DNA of 64,000 nucleotides from CAIKMD01 sp035552195 (GCA_035552195.1 DASZLU010000115.1:41588-105587); one strand, 5' to 3'. Shown: positions 35,504 to 44,494, counted from the first letter of the stretch. Notes: generated by a model from the sequence alone, not told the origin. Made by a program: numbers and translations.

Positions 35504-36301
35504 TCACGAATCGGTGAAACGCGGCGGCCGCTTCTCATTGAACGCGGCGACGGCTTCGCGATGATCGTGCGTCGTGCTGATGACGCCTTGATGCGACGAG
35601 ATCATGTCGAGGCTGGCACGCAGATCCATGCGCAGCCCCTGATAGACGGCCCGCTTCATCAAGCGCAGCGTCAGTGCCGGCGCGGCCGACAGACGGTGCG
35701 CGAATTCATAAGTATGCGCCATCAACTGATCGTCGGGCAGGACTTTGTTGACAATGCCAATGCGTTCGGCTTCTAGCGCGTCGATGATGTCGCCGGTCCA
35801 CAGCAGCTCGAGCGCCTTCGCCGTGCCGACCAGCCGCGGCAGGAACCAAGCGCCGCCATCGCCGGGGACCAGTCCGACCTTGATATAGCTCTCGCCCATG
35901 CGCGCACTCGCGGCGGCGAAGCGGATATCGCCCATCAGGGCCATGTCGAGTCCGGCGCCGACCGCGACGCCGTTGATCGCGACGATATAGGGCTTGTCGA
36001 AATCCTCGAGCAATTTCGGGATGCGGTGGATGCGCTCCCACATATCGGTCTTGCGCTCGAAAGCGCTTTCCTCGCGCTGATGGCGATCGCGCATTGCGCG
36101 CACGTCGCCGCCGCTGCAAAAGCCGCGGCCGGCGCCGGTCAGCACGACCGCGCGCACGCCGTTATCGCGCTTGCACGCCTCGATCGCATCGCCCCAGGCA
36201 TCGAGCATCGCCGGCGTGAAGGCATTGAGGCGATCGGGACGGTTGAGGCGGATCGTTGCGATGCCGTCGGCTATCTCGAAGACCAGCTCTTCGCTGCTCA
36301 T
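35504..36301 (-). CDS. Enoyl-CoA hydratase/isomerase-family protein
   Basis: 265 residues from the ATG at 36301, which overlaps the upstream stop (ATGA). The open frame continues upstream through the ligase gene and is a shadow. ADGIATIRLNRPDRLNAFTP, VLTGAGRGFCSGGDVRA and INGVAVGAGLDMALMGD are the oxyanion-hole and crotonase signatures; the later Glu in MGESYIKVGLVPGDGGAWF is retained. It would hydrate or hydrolyse a CoA ester made by the adjacent ligase. Confidence 0.93.
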   Translation of the reverse strand: MSSEELVFEIADGIATIRLNRPDRLNAFTPAMLDAWGDAIEACKRDNGVRAVVLTGAGRGFCSGGDVRAMRDRHQREESAFERKTDMWERIHRIPKLLEDFDKPYIVAINGVAVGAGLDMALMGDIRFAAASARMGESYIKVGLVPGDGGAWFLPRLVGTAKALELLWTGDIIDALEAERIGIVNKVLPDDQLMAHTYEFAHRLSAAPALTLRLMKRAVYQGLRMDLRASLDMISSHQGVISTTHDHREAVAAFNEKRPPRFTDS

Positions 36302-38421
36302 GACGATGTCTCCTCTTGCACGATGAGGGCATCGACGAGGGAGAGTCCTTCGCCGCTGCGATGAACGATGACAGGGTTGAGGTCGATCCCGCGGATTCGG
36401 TCGCCCAGATCGGCAGCGAGACGCGACAGCCGCATCAGCAGGTCGGCGAAAGCCGCGCGATCGGCCGCTTGAGCGCCGCGCCAGCCCGCGAGCAGCGCTG
36501 CCGATTTGAGATTGTCGATCAGTGTTTCCGCTTGCGCGGTATCGAGCGGCACGGGCGCAAGCGCGATGTCGCTGAAGAGCTCGGCGCCGGTGCCGCCGCC
36601 GCCACAAAGCAGCATCGGCCCGAAATCCGGATCGCGGCTGATGCCCGCGATCATCTCGATGCCGGGAGTCGCCATCGGCTGCACCAACATGCCGAGGATG
36701 CATGCTTGGGGCGCGGCCGCTTGAGCGCGCGCGGTGATCGCGCGATAGGCTGCGCGGATCGCGATGCTGTCGGCGAGATTGAGGACAACGCCGCCTATTT
36801 CGGTCTTATGCGGAATGTCGGGCGATTGGATTTTCAACGCGACCGGTTTGCCGAAGGCGGCGGCAGCCGCAACCGCTTCCTCTTCATCCTGCACGAGCTG
36901 CGCCGGCTCTAACGCAATGCCGTAGGCCGTGAAGACGTCGCGCGTCTCCCATTCGCACAGCGTCGCACCATGCCGCGCCAGGATCGCACATGCTTTTGCC
37001 GCGGCTTCGCGATCGGCCGGCGCTGGGGATGCGGCGCGGCGCTGCCGCTGGAATTTGTCGTAGGCACTGCCCGCCGCGAGGGCACGGGCCAGTCCGGGCA
37101 TGCGCGAAAAGATATGGAAACCCCATCCGGCCATCATGGCCTTCGCCTTCTCGGTCGCTGTCGCATAGGTGTAGACGAGGACGGGCTTGTCGCTCGCTTT
37201 GGCGATCGTGGACAGCTCATCGCCCTCGCGCACGATGCGCGCTTCTTGCGCGAGCGAGATCGAGAGGATGAAGGCGTCGTGGTTCGGCGAATCTTCGACC
37301 GTCTTCAGCGCTTGCGCATAACCCCGCAGCCCCTGGGCCGTGATGTCGACCGGATTGTTCGCCGAGCCGTAAGGCGGAATGAATTGGCGCAGCCGCGCCT
37401 GCCGCTCGCCATCGACCTCGGCCAGGATGAGTCCTTCGGCTTCGCAGGTATCGGTGAGCCAGGCGCCGACGCCGCCTGTCGCGCTGATGACCGCAACACG
37501 GTTGCCGCGCGGACGCTTGCTCCGCGTGAACAGCCCAGCAATGTCGAGCATGTCCTCGATGCTCTCGGCGCGGATCACGCCGTAGCGCGCGAAGATCGCG
37601 TCATAGGCCTTGTCGGTACCGGCCATGCTGCCCGTATGGGTCGCGACGGCGCGGCGTGCGGCGGTGTGGCGGCCGACTTTCGCCACGACCAGCGGCTTTT
37701 CCAGCGCCCCGGCTTTCTCGGCCAATGCCAGGAAGTTCGCCGGCGTCTTTGCCGTCTCCAGGAACAACATCAGCACGCGCGTCTCGGAATCGTCGAGCAG
37801 CAGATCGGCGTAGTCGGAAAGTTCGAGGTCGGCCTGATTGCCGATGCTGATGATGGAACTGAAATCCAGCCCCTCGACGCGCCCGCGATTGTAGAGCGCG
37901 TAGCCGAGGCCGCCACTTTGCGAGACGATGCCGATCCGCGGCCGTGCATCGAGTGGCCCGGGCTCGATATTGACGGCGGGGCTGAACGTTGCGGCGATCC
38001 CGCGCGGCACGTTGTAGAAGCCTTGCGTGTTCGGGCCCGCGATGCGGATACCGAGCGTGCGGGCCTTCGCGATGAGGCGTTGCTGCAGCGCGGCGCCGGC
38101 TTCGCCCGCATCGGCGAAACCGGAACTCGCAATCATCGCCAGCTTGATGCCGGCGGCGGCGCAAGCATCGAGCGCATCGAGAATTCCTGCCGCCGGAATG
38201 GCGATCAGCGCGAGATCGATCGCACCCGGGACATCGGCGAGGGTGGGGTAGGCTTTTTGCCCCCAGACTTCGCTGCGATTGATGTTGATCGGATAAAGCT
38301 GCCCGGCATAACGATGGCGGAGGAGATTGCTCATGATCCGCCCGCCGATCTTCTCGCTGCCGTCGGTCGCGCCGACGACGGCGATGGACCGGGGTGCGAG
38401 CAGCCGCACGAGATCGCTCAT
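36298..38421 (-). CDS. ADP-forming acetate/acyl-CoA synthetase (fused alpha-beta)
   Basis: 707 residues. The N-terminal CoA-binding domain (SIAVVGATDGSEKIGGRIMS), the phospho-His region VATHTGSMAG and the C-terminal ATP-grasp part (LVQDEEEAVAAAAAFGKPVA LKIQSPDIPHKTEIGGVVL) make a complete single-chain enzyme. It activates an acyl acid with CoA and ATP. It is coupled by ATGA to the enoyl-CoA hydratase gene. Substrate range in this family is broad. Confidence 0.92.
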   Translation of the reverse strand: MSDLVRLLAPRSIAVVGATDGSEKIGGRIMSNLLRHRYAGQLYPININRSEVWGQKAYPTLADVPGAIDLALIAIPAAGILDALDACAAAGIKLAMIASSGFADAGEAGAALQQRLIAKARTLGIRIAGPNTQGFYNVPRGIAATFSPAVNIEPGPLDARPRIGIVSQSGGLGYALYNRGRVEGLDFSSIISIGNQADLELSDYADLLLDDSETRVLMLFLETAKTPANFLALAEKAGALEKPLVVAKVGRHTAARRAVATHTGSMAGTDKAYDAIFARYGVIRAESIEDMLDIAGLFTRSKRPRGNRVAVISATGGVGAWLTDTCEAEGLILAEVDGERQARLRQFIPPYGSANNPVDITAQGLRGYAQALKTVEDSPNHDAFILSISLAQEARIVREGDELSTIAKASDKPVLVYTYATATEKAKAMMAGWGFHIFSRMPGLARALAAGSAYDKFQRQRRAASPAPADREAAAKACAILARHGATLCEWETRDVFTAYGIALEPAQLVQDEEEAVAAAAAFGKPVALKIQSPDIPHKTEIGGVVLNLADSIAIRAAYRAITARAQAAAPQACILGMLVQPMATPGIEMIAGISRDPDFGPMLLCGGGGTGAELFSDIALAPVPLDTAQAETLIDNLKSAALLAGWRGAQAADRAAFADLLMRLSRLAADLGDRIRGIDLNPVIVHRSGEGLSLVDALIVQEETSS

Positions 38422-38501
38422 GCCCCAATACCCGTGGGCTCCGCGTGCGGCGGGGAGAGCGGCCGGTCAGCCATGCCGCTTATTGTCGACATGGGCTGGC
38501 G

Positions 38502-39530
38502 TCATTGTGCGGGCATCGGTACCACGTAACGGGAATCGATGATGGATTTGCCATCGATTTCGGCCTTTAGCATGCCTTGCGCCTTATACCAGGCGATCTG
38601 GCGCAGGATGTCGTCCTGATCGAGCCGCCCTTCGAGGTCCATGAAAAGCAGGCCGAGCTTCACCTGTTCCGGCGTCTGCTGCAATTGCTTTGCCAGGAAG
38701 TCGAGGATCGGCCCGCTTTGCGGTCCCATCTTCAGCGAGCCATCGGGACCGATGAAGGCATCGACATAATCCTTTCGTCCATGCGCGATCGCGCGCAGGG
38801 TGCGGTGGATGAGGTCGGCTTTGTCGTTGGCGGTCTTGGTCGAGGCGAAGATCACGCCGAGCTGCCATGACATCGCGTCGCTCACCCAGCTCAACAGTTT
38901 GGCGTCGCCGCGATCGACCATCGGCAGCGCGATCGAAGCTTGCAGCATCGCGACATCGACCTGATTGCCGGTGAGGGCCGAAACCTGGTTGGGGATCGAT
39001 TGCAACGGCAAGAGCCGGATGGATTTCAGATCGATGCCCAGCCTCTCGGCGACCACACCGATGACGTAATGCGGCGGCGAGCCCATCTGGGTCAGGGCGA
39101 AGGAACGACCGGACAACGCCTTGAGCGACGTCACGCCCGCGGCATAAGCCCCTTTCGAGGCGACGAAAGCGTTGTAGTGGAAGCCTTTGCGCTCACTATA
39201 GGCACCCGAAACGATGCGCAGTGCGCCTTGCCCGGCAAGGCTAAAGAACGCGCTGGTCACCCCGGTGGTACCGAAATCGATATCGCCCGAAACGGCCGCC
39301 AGGGCGACCGGTTGCGCGCTGTCGAACGGGACGATCTTGGCGTTGAGACCTTCCTGCTTGAAGTAGCCGCGATCGACGGCGAGGAAAACCGGCGCGGTCG
39401 AAGTGGTATTGAGCACGCCGATGGTAACGTTGTCCTCGGCGTGGGCCGACGGGGCGCCGGCGCTGAAGAACGCGAGCGCGCCGCCCAGCGCGAACACGCC
39501 GGCAAAATTCTTCCAGGTTCCGTATCTCAT
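38502..39530 (-). CDS. Orphan NitT/TauT-type substrate-binding protein
   Basis: 342 residues; signal peptide in MRYGTWKNFAGVFALGGALA (cleavage near HAEDN). DNVTIGVLNTTSTAPVFLAV, GDIDFGTTGVTSAFF and SALTGNQVDVAML closely parallel the protein at 3274. It lies inside the catabolic operon but has no permease or ATPase next to it, so it must share a transporter, perhaps one of the two in this window. Gap to the ligase 80 bases. Confidence 0.9.
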   Translation of the reverse strand: MRYGTWKNFAGVFALGGALAFFSAGAPSAHAEDNVTIGVLNTTSTAPVFLAVDRGYFKQEGLNAKIVPFDSAQPVALAAVSGDIDFGTTGVTSAFFSLAGQGALRIVSGAYSERKGFHYNAFVASKGAYAAGVTSLKALSGRSFALTQMGSPPHYVIGVVAERLGIDLKSIRLLPLQSIPNQVSALTGNQVDVAMLQASIALPMVDRGDAKLLSWVSDAMSWQLGVIFASTKTANDKADLIHRTLRAIAHGRKDYVDAFIGPDGSLKMGPQSGPILDFLAKQLQQTPEQVKLGLLFMDLEGRLDQDDILRQIAWYKAQGMLKAEIDGKSIIDSRYVVPMPAQ

Positions 39531-39593
39531 GGCGTTTCTCCCCCAAAGCTTCTCTGCTTTATTGCGATTGATGGGTCGATCAGGGCGGGTCGA

Positions 39594-40454
39594 TCAGGTC
39601 GGGCCGAAGCCGAAGAGTTCGGCTGGATTGTCGGCGAAGATGTGGTTGCGGACGCTTTCATCCGGTGCCCAATCGAGCATCAGATCGACGAGATCGCCGT
39701 CGTTCGGCATCGGATCGAAGTAATTCGGATGCGGCCAGTCCGAGCCCCAGAGCAAGCGCGTCGGCGCGGCCTGCACCAATGTGCGGATGAAGGGCAGCGT
39801 GTCGGCGAAGGGCACGGTCTTCTCGCGCGTGAAGCGCGGCGACAGTTTCACCCAGCAGCGGCCGGTATCGAGACATTTGCGCACGAAGCGGAATTCCGCG
39901 CCGTCTTGTCCCTTCGTCACATCGGGATAGCCCATGTGCTCGACGACGAAGCGGCCCGGCGAGGCGAGGATGTGGGTGCCCCAGGCCTCGATCTCTTCCT
40001 CGCCATGCAGCAGGTAATGCGGCTGCAAGCCAAGCTCGTGTGTGCGCGCGATCATGCGCGTGTCGAGTTGCGGATTGGCCTTGAAGCCGTACCGCACACC
40101 GACAACCCCGGCTTTGCTGAGAATCTCGAGCTCGCGTTGCGTGATGTCGGGCGGCAGGATCGCCACCGCGCGCAGCCGCTTCGGCTCGCGGCACAGCGCG
40201 TGCAGCATGTATTCATAGCTGGCGCCGTGCTGGAACGATTGGACGAGCAGGCCGCGGCTTAGACCGACCGCGTTCTGCAACGCGATGAGATCGTCGAGGG
40301 TGCAATCCTCGACCTCGAGCCGGCGATTGGGCGACAGCGGAAAGCGGGCTTGTGGGCCAAAGATATGGAAATGGCAATCGCAGGCGCCGGGCGGCAATTT
40401 GAAGCGCGGCGTCTTCGGATGGCGATCGGGCGGCGGCGATTTGAGATAGGCCAT
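39594..40454 (-). CDS. LigI-like amidohydrolase (2-pyrone-4,6-dicarboxylate lactonase family)
   Basis: 286 residues from the ATG at 40454 (AGGAAAG upstream). PPGACDCHFHIFGPQARFPL, VVEHMGYPDVTKGQDGAEF and LLWGSDWPHPNYFDPMPNDG align with LigI, which opens the lactone formed in the protocatechuate 4,5-cleavage pathway. HxH and the terminal Asp are present. It lies 18 bases after the VOC dioxygenase gene. A lactone or ring-fission product of that enzyme is the likely substrate. Confidence 0.85.
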   Translation of the reverse strand: MAYLKSPPPDRHPKTPRFKLPPGACDCHFHIFGPQARFPLSPNRRLEVEDCTLDDLIALQNAVGLSRGLLVQSFQHGASYEYMLHALCREPKRLRAVAILPPDITQRELEILSKAGVVGVRYGFKANPQLDTRMIARTHELGLQPHYLLHGEEEIEAWGTHILASPGRFVVEHMGYPDVTKGQDGAEFRFVRKCLDTGRCWVKLSPRFTREKTVPFADTLPFIRTLVQAAPTRLLWGSDWPHPNYFDPMPNDGDLVDLMLDWAPDESVRNHIFADNPAELFGFGPT

Positions 40455-40471
40455 GCAGATTTGCTTTCCTG

Positions 40472-41434
40472 CTACGGTGTGGCGTAGCCGTGGAACTCGG
40501 CGGGGGCCGATGGACCCCATTGCGCCCGATACGCTTCTTCGCGCGCCCACAGCCGCGGCGGCTCGGCATTGTTCAGCCGGTCGCTGTCGGTCCAATGCTC
40601 GTGCACACGGCCATACGGATCGCACCAATAATCGAAGATCTGGCTGCCGAGAAGGTGCCGGCCGATACCCCACATATGGCGATGGCCTTTCTTCGTGAGA
40701 TATTCATTGCCCAGCATTACATCGTCGAAATCCTGCACCTCAAACGAGACGTGATTGAGGCCGGCCACCTTGCCGCCGCGGCAGAAGAAGACGTGGTGGT
40801 CGACATACTCCACGCCGCGATCGCAACGATTGAACGAGCCGACGATGTTGGTTGGATCGCCCGAATAGACGTCGTCCGAGCAGACGAGGCCCAGCATCTC
40901 GCGATGCCAGGCGATGCCTTTGGGAATATCGGGCGTGGTCAGCACGTAATGCGCGATCCGCTTCACGCGCGCGGGCCGTGCCTCGAAGCGCTGCAATTTG
41001 CCGGCACGGCGCAAACCGTCCCAGCCGAAATTGAGCAGCGTCTCTTCGACCAGCCGGGCCGGCGGCGCCTTCTGGCCATGGACGATCTCGACGCCGAAGC
41101 CCCACGGGTCGGTCAGCCGTACGCGCCGTCCGCCGCCTGGCTCGTCGATCGTCTCGATGCCCTGGGCGGTCGGTAACGCGGCGGCGGCTTTGAGCGCGTC
41201 GTCATTCGGCGCGTACCAGCCGGTGGCGAGAAAGCGCGGGGCGCCGCGATGTGTGATGTGCAGAAAGGGCGTGGCGTCGCTGCCGCGCATGTAAAGCGCG
41301 TCGGCCGTCCGCTCGGCGCGCTCGAGGCCGAAATCGGCGAGGAAAGCTTCCTGCTGGTCGAGATCGGGCGCTTGCAAACGGATATAGGCGAGATCGCTGA
41401 CTTTCAGGCGCTCCAAGGCATCCTCCATCGCCAT
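40472..41434 (-). CDS. VOC-family (type I) extradiol ring-cleavage dioxygenase
   Basis: 320 residues (start 41434, or 41428). Metal ligands fit BphC/2,3-dihydroxybiphenyl dioxygenase: His162 (RIAHYVLTTP), His228 (GLNHVSFEVQDFDDV) and Glu279 (GRVHEHWTD). Two beta-alpha-beta modules per half are visible. It cleaves a catechol-type ring with iron(II). It heads the minus-strand catabolic operon, divergent from the LysR-type regulator at 41547. Confidence 0.9.
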   Translation of the reverse strand: MAMEDALERLKVSDLAYIRLQAPDLDQQEAFLADFGLERAERTADALYMRGSDATPFLHITHRGAPRFLATGWYAPNDDALKAAAALPTAQGIETIDEPGGGRRVRLTDPWGFGVEIVHGQKAPPARLVEETLLNFGWDGLRRAGKLQRFEARPARVKRIAHYVLTTPDIPKGIAWHREMLGLVCSDDVYSGDPTNIVGSFNRCDRGVEYVDHHVFFCRGGKVAGLNHVSFEVQDFDDVMLGNEYLTKKGHRHMWGIGRHLLGSQIFDYWCDPYGRVHEHWTDSDRLNNAEPPRLWAREEAYRAQWGPSAPAEFHGYATP

Positions 41435-41455
41435 CGCCGGCCGCCTGCATGCATT

Positions 41456-41470
41456 TGAGTTATGAACTCA
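41456..41470. promoter_or_regulatory. Palindromic operator upstream of divergent LysR and dioxygenase genes
   Basis: TGAGTT-ATG-AACTCA (41456-41470) is a perfect 6-bp dyad in the 112-base divergent gap, 22 bases upstream of the VOC dioxygenase start. A half-site copy ATGAACTCA recurs at 41560-41568 just inside the LysR coding region. It is the natural candidate for binding of the divergent regulator. Confidence 0.6.
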
Positions 41471-41546
41471 TTGGGCCGGCACATTCGATTAAATCAGGAT
41501 GTAGGGACTTGCCGGCGCGCTCAAACGATGTTTATTCACTGTCTTG

Positions 41547-42488
41547 ATGAGAAAAAGTAATGAACTCAGCGGGCCGCGCCGGGCCGTGCCGCCGCTGCCG
41601 GCTCTCGTTGCTTTCGAGGCGGCGTCCCGCCATCTGAGCTTCACCCGCGCCAGCGAAGAGCTGTCGCTGACGCAAAGCGCGATCAGCCGCCAGATCACGC
41701 TGCTCGAGGAATTGCTCGGCGTGCCGCTCTTCGAGCGGGTGCGCCAGCGGGTGACCCTCACCCCCGCCGGGCGCTTCTATGCCGAGCAGGTGCGTGACGT
41801 GCTGGCGCGGCTGACCATGGCGACGGAAGAGACCGTCGCCTTCCGCGGTCAGGGCGGCACATTGCGGCTGCGGGTACCGCCGACCTTCGGCACACGCTGG
41901 CTCATTCCGCGCATGGGGCGGTTCTTCGAGCGCTATCCCGAGGTGACGGTCAGCTTCACCACGCGTCTCCCGGGCGTCATCGATTTCCGCCGCGAAGGGG
42001 TCGATGCCGCGATCCATGTCGGCGAGGAGGAATGGCCGGGCGTCGTGTTTCATCGTCTCACCAGCGGCGAGCTTGTTGCCGTGGCGGCGCCCGCGCTGGT
42101 CAAATCGTTGATGCTCCGTGCGCCCGAGGATTTGCGCCACGCGACTTTGCTCATTCATCGCTCGCGCCCTGAGAGTTGGTCGAAATGGTTCGAGGCGCAC
42201 GGGCTTGGCGCCGTCGGTGCGCGACCGACTTTGGCTTTCGAGCAATTCACGATGGTGTTTCAGGCGGCGATCGCGGGCTTGGGTGTCGCCGTCGCGCCGA
42301 GCTTCCTCGTGCAGCCCGAGCTGGCGAGCGGGGAGCTCGTCGCCTTGTTCGAGCCGATCATCGAGAAAGACCAGGGCGATTTCTTCGCCTATCCGGTCGA
42401 GAAGAAGGACTTCGCGCCGGTCGCCGCGTTCCGCGACTGGATCCTCAAGGAAGCGGCGGTGCCGAAAGAAAAGCGCGGTCGGCACTGA
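41547..42488 (+). CDS. LysR-family regulator, GcvA-like
   Basis: 313 residues from the ATG at 41547; a TTG at 41544 is also open. Helix-turn-helix SRHLSFTRASEELSLTQSAI then SRQITLLEELLGVPLFERVR is characteristic of the GcvA subgroup. The effector domain contains TLRLRVPPTFGTRWLIPRMG and GLGVAVAPSFLVQPEL. It is divergent from the VOC dioxygenase operon and likely controls it through the dyad at 41456. It is followed by the ThDP enzyme gene 58 bases later. Confidence 0.92.
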   Translation: MRKSNELSGPRRAVPPLPALVAFEAASRHLSFTRASEELSLTQSAISRQITLLEELLGVPLFERVRQRVTLTPAGRFYAEQVRDVLARLTMATEETVAFRGQGGTLRLRVPPTFGTRWLIPRMGRFFERYPEVTVSFTTRLPGVIDFRREGVDAAIHVGEEEWPGVVFHRLTSGELVAVAAPALVKSLMLRAPEDLRHATLLIHRSRPESWSKWFEAHGLGAVGARPTLAFEQFTMVFQAAIAGLGVAVAPSFLVQPELASGELVALFEPIIEKDQGDFFAYPVEKKDFAPVAAFRDWILKEAAVPKEKRGRH

Positions 42489-42546
42489 CTCGCGCGCGTG
42501 CGCCATGTAGTGTTCGCCGACAATCGGCAAGAAGAGGGCGACGTCC

Positions 42547-44268
42547 GTGAGCGACACGATACCATCGGGTTCCAACCAGTCGATCTGGTCGAGCGACGTG
42601 ATGGCGGCGGCGCTGCGCGAGCTCGGTTTTCCGTATGTCGCGCTGGTGCCGGGTGCAAGCTATGCCGCGCTTCACGACAGTATCGTCAATTTCCTCGGCA
42701 ATCACGATCCCAAGATCCTGCTCTGCCTGCATGAGGAGCATGCGGCGTTCATGGGCAGCGGCTATGCGCAAGTGACCGGCGATCCGCTGCTCATCATCGT
42801 TCACACCAATGTCGGCCTCATGCATGCCTCGATGGGCATCTTCGATACCTGGTGCGGACGCCAGCCCATGGTGGTGATCGGCACCACGGCCTTCGATTCC
42901 GAAAACCGCACGCCGTGGATCGAATGGATTCACACCTCGGCCGATCAGGCGGGCATGGTGCGTGGCTTCGTCAAATGGGACGACGAGCCGCATTCGCTCG
43001 GCGCGGCGATCGATTCCTTCCGCCGCGCGACGTTGCTGGCGCGGGCCGAGCCGCCGGGCCCGACTTTGGTGACGATCGATCGCGGCCTGCAGGAGCAAAA
43101 GCTCACCGCCTGGCCCGAGAAGGATAAGGTCGCGCGCTTTCAGCCGCCGCAACCCGCCGAGCCGTCAGCGTCCGACGTCGCCCGTGCGCTCGAGTTGATC
43201 CGCGCCGCGCGCCGGCCGGTGCTGCTCGCCGGCCGCGTGTCGCGCTCGGAAGAGGCCTGGGCCGAACGCATTCGTTTTGCCGAAGCCCTCGGCGCGCAGG
43301 TCTTCACCTATGCCGATGACGGCGTCGCTTTTCCCATCCCGCACCCGCTGCATGCCGGGCGTTTCGGCATCCGGCCGAATGATGCGATCAAGGCCGAGCT
43401 GCGCCGCGCCGACCTGATCATCGAATTGGATTGGGTCGATTTTGGCAGCCTGCTGCGCAATATCTGGCGCGATAGCGAAACGCCGCCACCGATCGTCTCT
43501 TGCTCGAACGATCACCTCGCGCATCGCGGTTGGAACAAGGACTACTTCGCCTTCGCGCCCGCCGATGTCCGCGTCGGCGCCTCGCCGGACCGCTCGATCG
43601 CGGCACTGCTGAAAGGCCTCGGCGGGCACACACCGATCGCCGCCGTCGCGCCCACGCGGCCGCTACCGCGCGCCGAGATTCCCGCCTCGGGAAAGATCAC
43701 GACGCGGATGCTCGCGACCGTGTTCTACGATGTCATTGCCGACGAGACGGTCTGCATGCCGGAAATCCCGATTGGCTGGCCGGCGGATATGGTGCGCTGC
43801 TCGCATCCGCTCGACCTGTTGGCAGGCGCGTCGGGTGGCGATGTCGGCGCCGGGCCGGGGACGGCCATCGGCGCGGCGCTCGGCCTCAAGCACAAGAAGA
43901 GCGACCGGTTGCCGATAGCGGTGATGGGCGATGGCGATTATCTGATGGGTGTCGGCGCGCTTTGGGTCGCGGCGGCCAATCAGATCCCGTTCCTGATCGT
44001 CGTCTGCAATAACCGCGCTTACGGCAACGACGTCCAGGCGCAGGAACGCACCGCGAAGCTGCGCGGCCGGCCGGTCGAGAACAAATGGATCGGCCAGGCG
44101 ATCAATGACCCGCCGCCCGATCTGTCAGGCCTGGCGCGCGATTTCGGTGTCGAGGGCGCCGGGCCGATCGCGGATATCGGCGCGTTGAGGCCGGCGCTGG
44201 AGAAAGCCGTCGCGCGGCTCAAAGCCGGCGCCGGCTATGTCCTCGACGTCGTCGTGAACGACGAGTGA
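42547..44268 (+). CDS. ThDP-dependent decarboxylase/carboligase, acetolactate synthase-like
   Basis: 573 residues starting with GTG 42547. The ThDP-activating Glu lies in LCLHEEHAAFMGSGYAQVTG, the central domain has RPVLLAGRVSRSEEAWAERI, and the cofactor motif is AVMGDGDYLMGVGALWVAAA ending VVCNN. The enzyme may decarboxylate a 2-keto acid or join two carbonyl compounds. It differs markedly from the ThDP enzyme at 44564. It converges with the small membrane protein gene at 44278. Substrate unknown. Confidence 0.88.
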   Translation: MSDTIPSGSNQSIWSSDVMAAALRELGFPYVALVPGASYAALHDSIVNFLGNHDPKILLCLHEEHAAFMGSGYAQVTGDPLLIIVHTNVGLMHASMGIFDTWCGRQPMVVIGTTAFDSENRTPWIEWIHTSADQAGMVRGFVKWDDEPHSLGAAIDSFRRATLLARAEPPGPTLVTIDRGLQEQKLTAWPEKDKVARFQPPQPAEPSASDVARALELIRAARRPVLLAGRVSRSEEAWAERIRFAEALGAQVFTYADDGVAFPIPHPLHAGRFGIRPNDAIKAELRRADLIIELDWVDFGSLLRNIWRDSETPPPIVSCSNDHLAHRGWNKDYFAFAPADVRVGASPDRSIAALLKGLGGHTPIAAVAPTRPLPRAEIPASGKITTRMLATVFYDVIADETVCMPEIPIGWPADMVRCSHPLDLLAGASGGDVGAGPGTAIGAALGLKHKKSDRLPIAVMGDGDYLMGVGALWVAAANQIPFLIVVCNNRAYGNDVQAQERTAKLRGRPVENKWIGQAINDPPPDLSGLARDFGVEGAGPIADIGALRPALEKAVARLKAGAGYVLDVVVNDE

Positions 44269-44277
44269 TGCCTGCGA

Positions 44278-44433
44278 CTAGGGCAGGGCGATCGGCGAAT
44301 TCAGGACGGCCACCGTGGTCAGGCCGACGACGACGGCCAGGATCACGAACCCGGCCATGATCTCGGCAGCGGCGAATTTTGGCTTTTTCGTCGGCAGTGG
44401 CAGATGAAGGTCGACATTACTAGCAAGCGACAT
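44278..44433 (-). CDS. 51-residue single-pass membrane protein
   Basis: 51 residues from the ATG at 44433, which has GGGGAGAAGAG at good distance upstream. A charged N-terminus (MSLASNVDLHLPLPTKKPKF) is followed by one membrane helix (AAAEIMAGFVILAVVVGLTT, then VAVLNSPIALP). No homologue recognised. A CtrA-type box (44479-44494) lies 46 bases upstream, so it could be cell-cycle regulated. Confidence 0.7.
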   Translation of the reverse strand: MSLASNVDLHLPLPTKKPKFAAAEIMAGFVILAVVVGLTTVAVLNSPIALP

Positions 44434-44478
44434 AACTCTTCTCCCCGATCCATGGCGAAAGAGGTAGCAGCGCAATCG

Positions 44479-44494
44479 TTAACGAAACGTTAAC
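44479..44494. promoter_or_regulatory. CtrA-type binding box
   Basis: TTAACGAAACGTTAAC matches the alphaproteobacterial CtrA consensus TTAA-N7-TTAAC exactly, and it sits inside two copies of the palindrome CGTTAACG separated by AAA (44477-44495). It is in the divergent gap between the 51-residue membrane protein (start 44433) and the ThDP enzyme (start 44564). CtrA is the cell-cycle master regulator in this class. I saw no other full match in the intergenic gaps I read. Confidence 0.7.

Noticed and set aside
35504..36703. 399-residue version of the enoyl-CoA hydratase
   Set aside because: The extra N-terminus is Arg-rich shadow of the ligase gene; the ATG at 36301 is coupled to the ligase stop.
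36970..38529. 519-codon plus-strand frame antisense to the acyl-CoA synthetase gene
   Set aside because: Composition typical of antisense GC-rich frames, no motif; the minus frame gives a full ADP-forming synthetase.
41532..42575. 347-codon frame opposite the GcvA-like gene
   Set aside because: No start context or domain; the LysR reading is certain.
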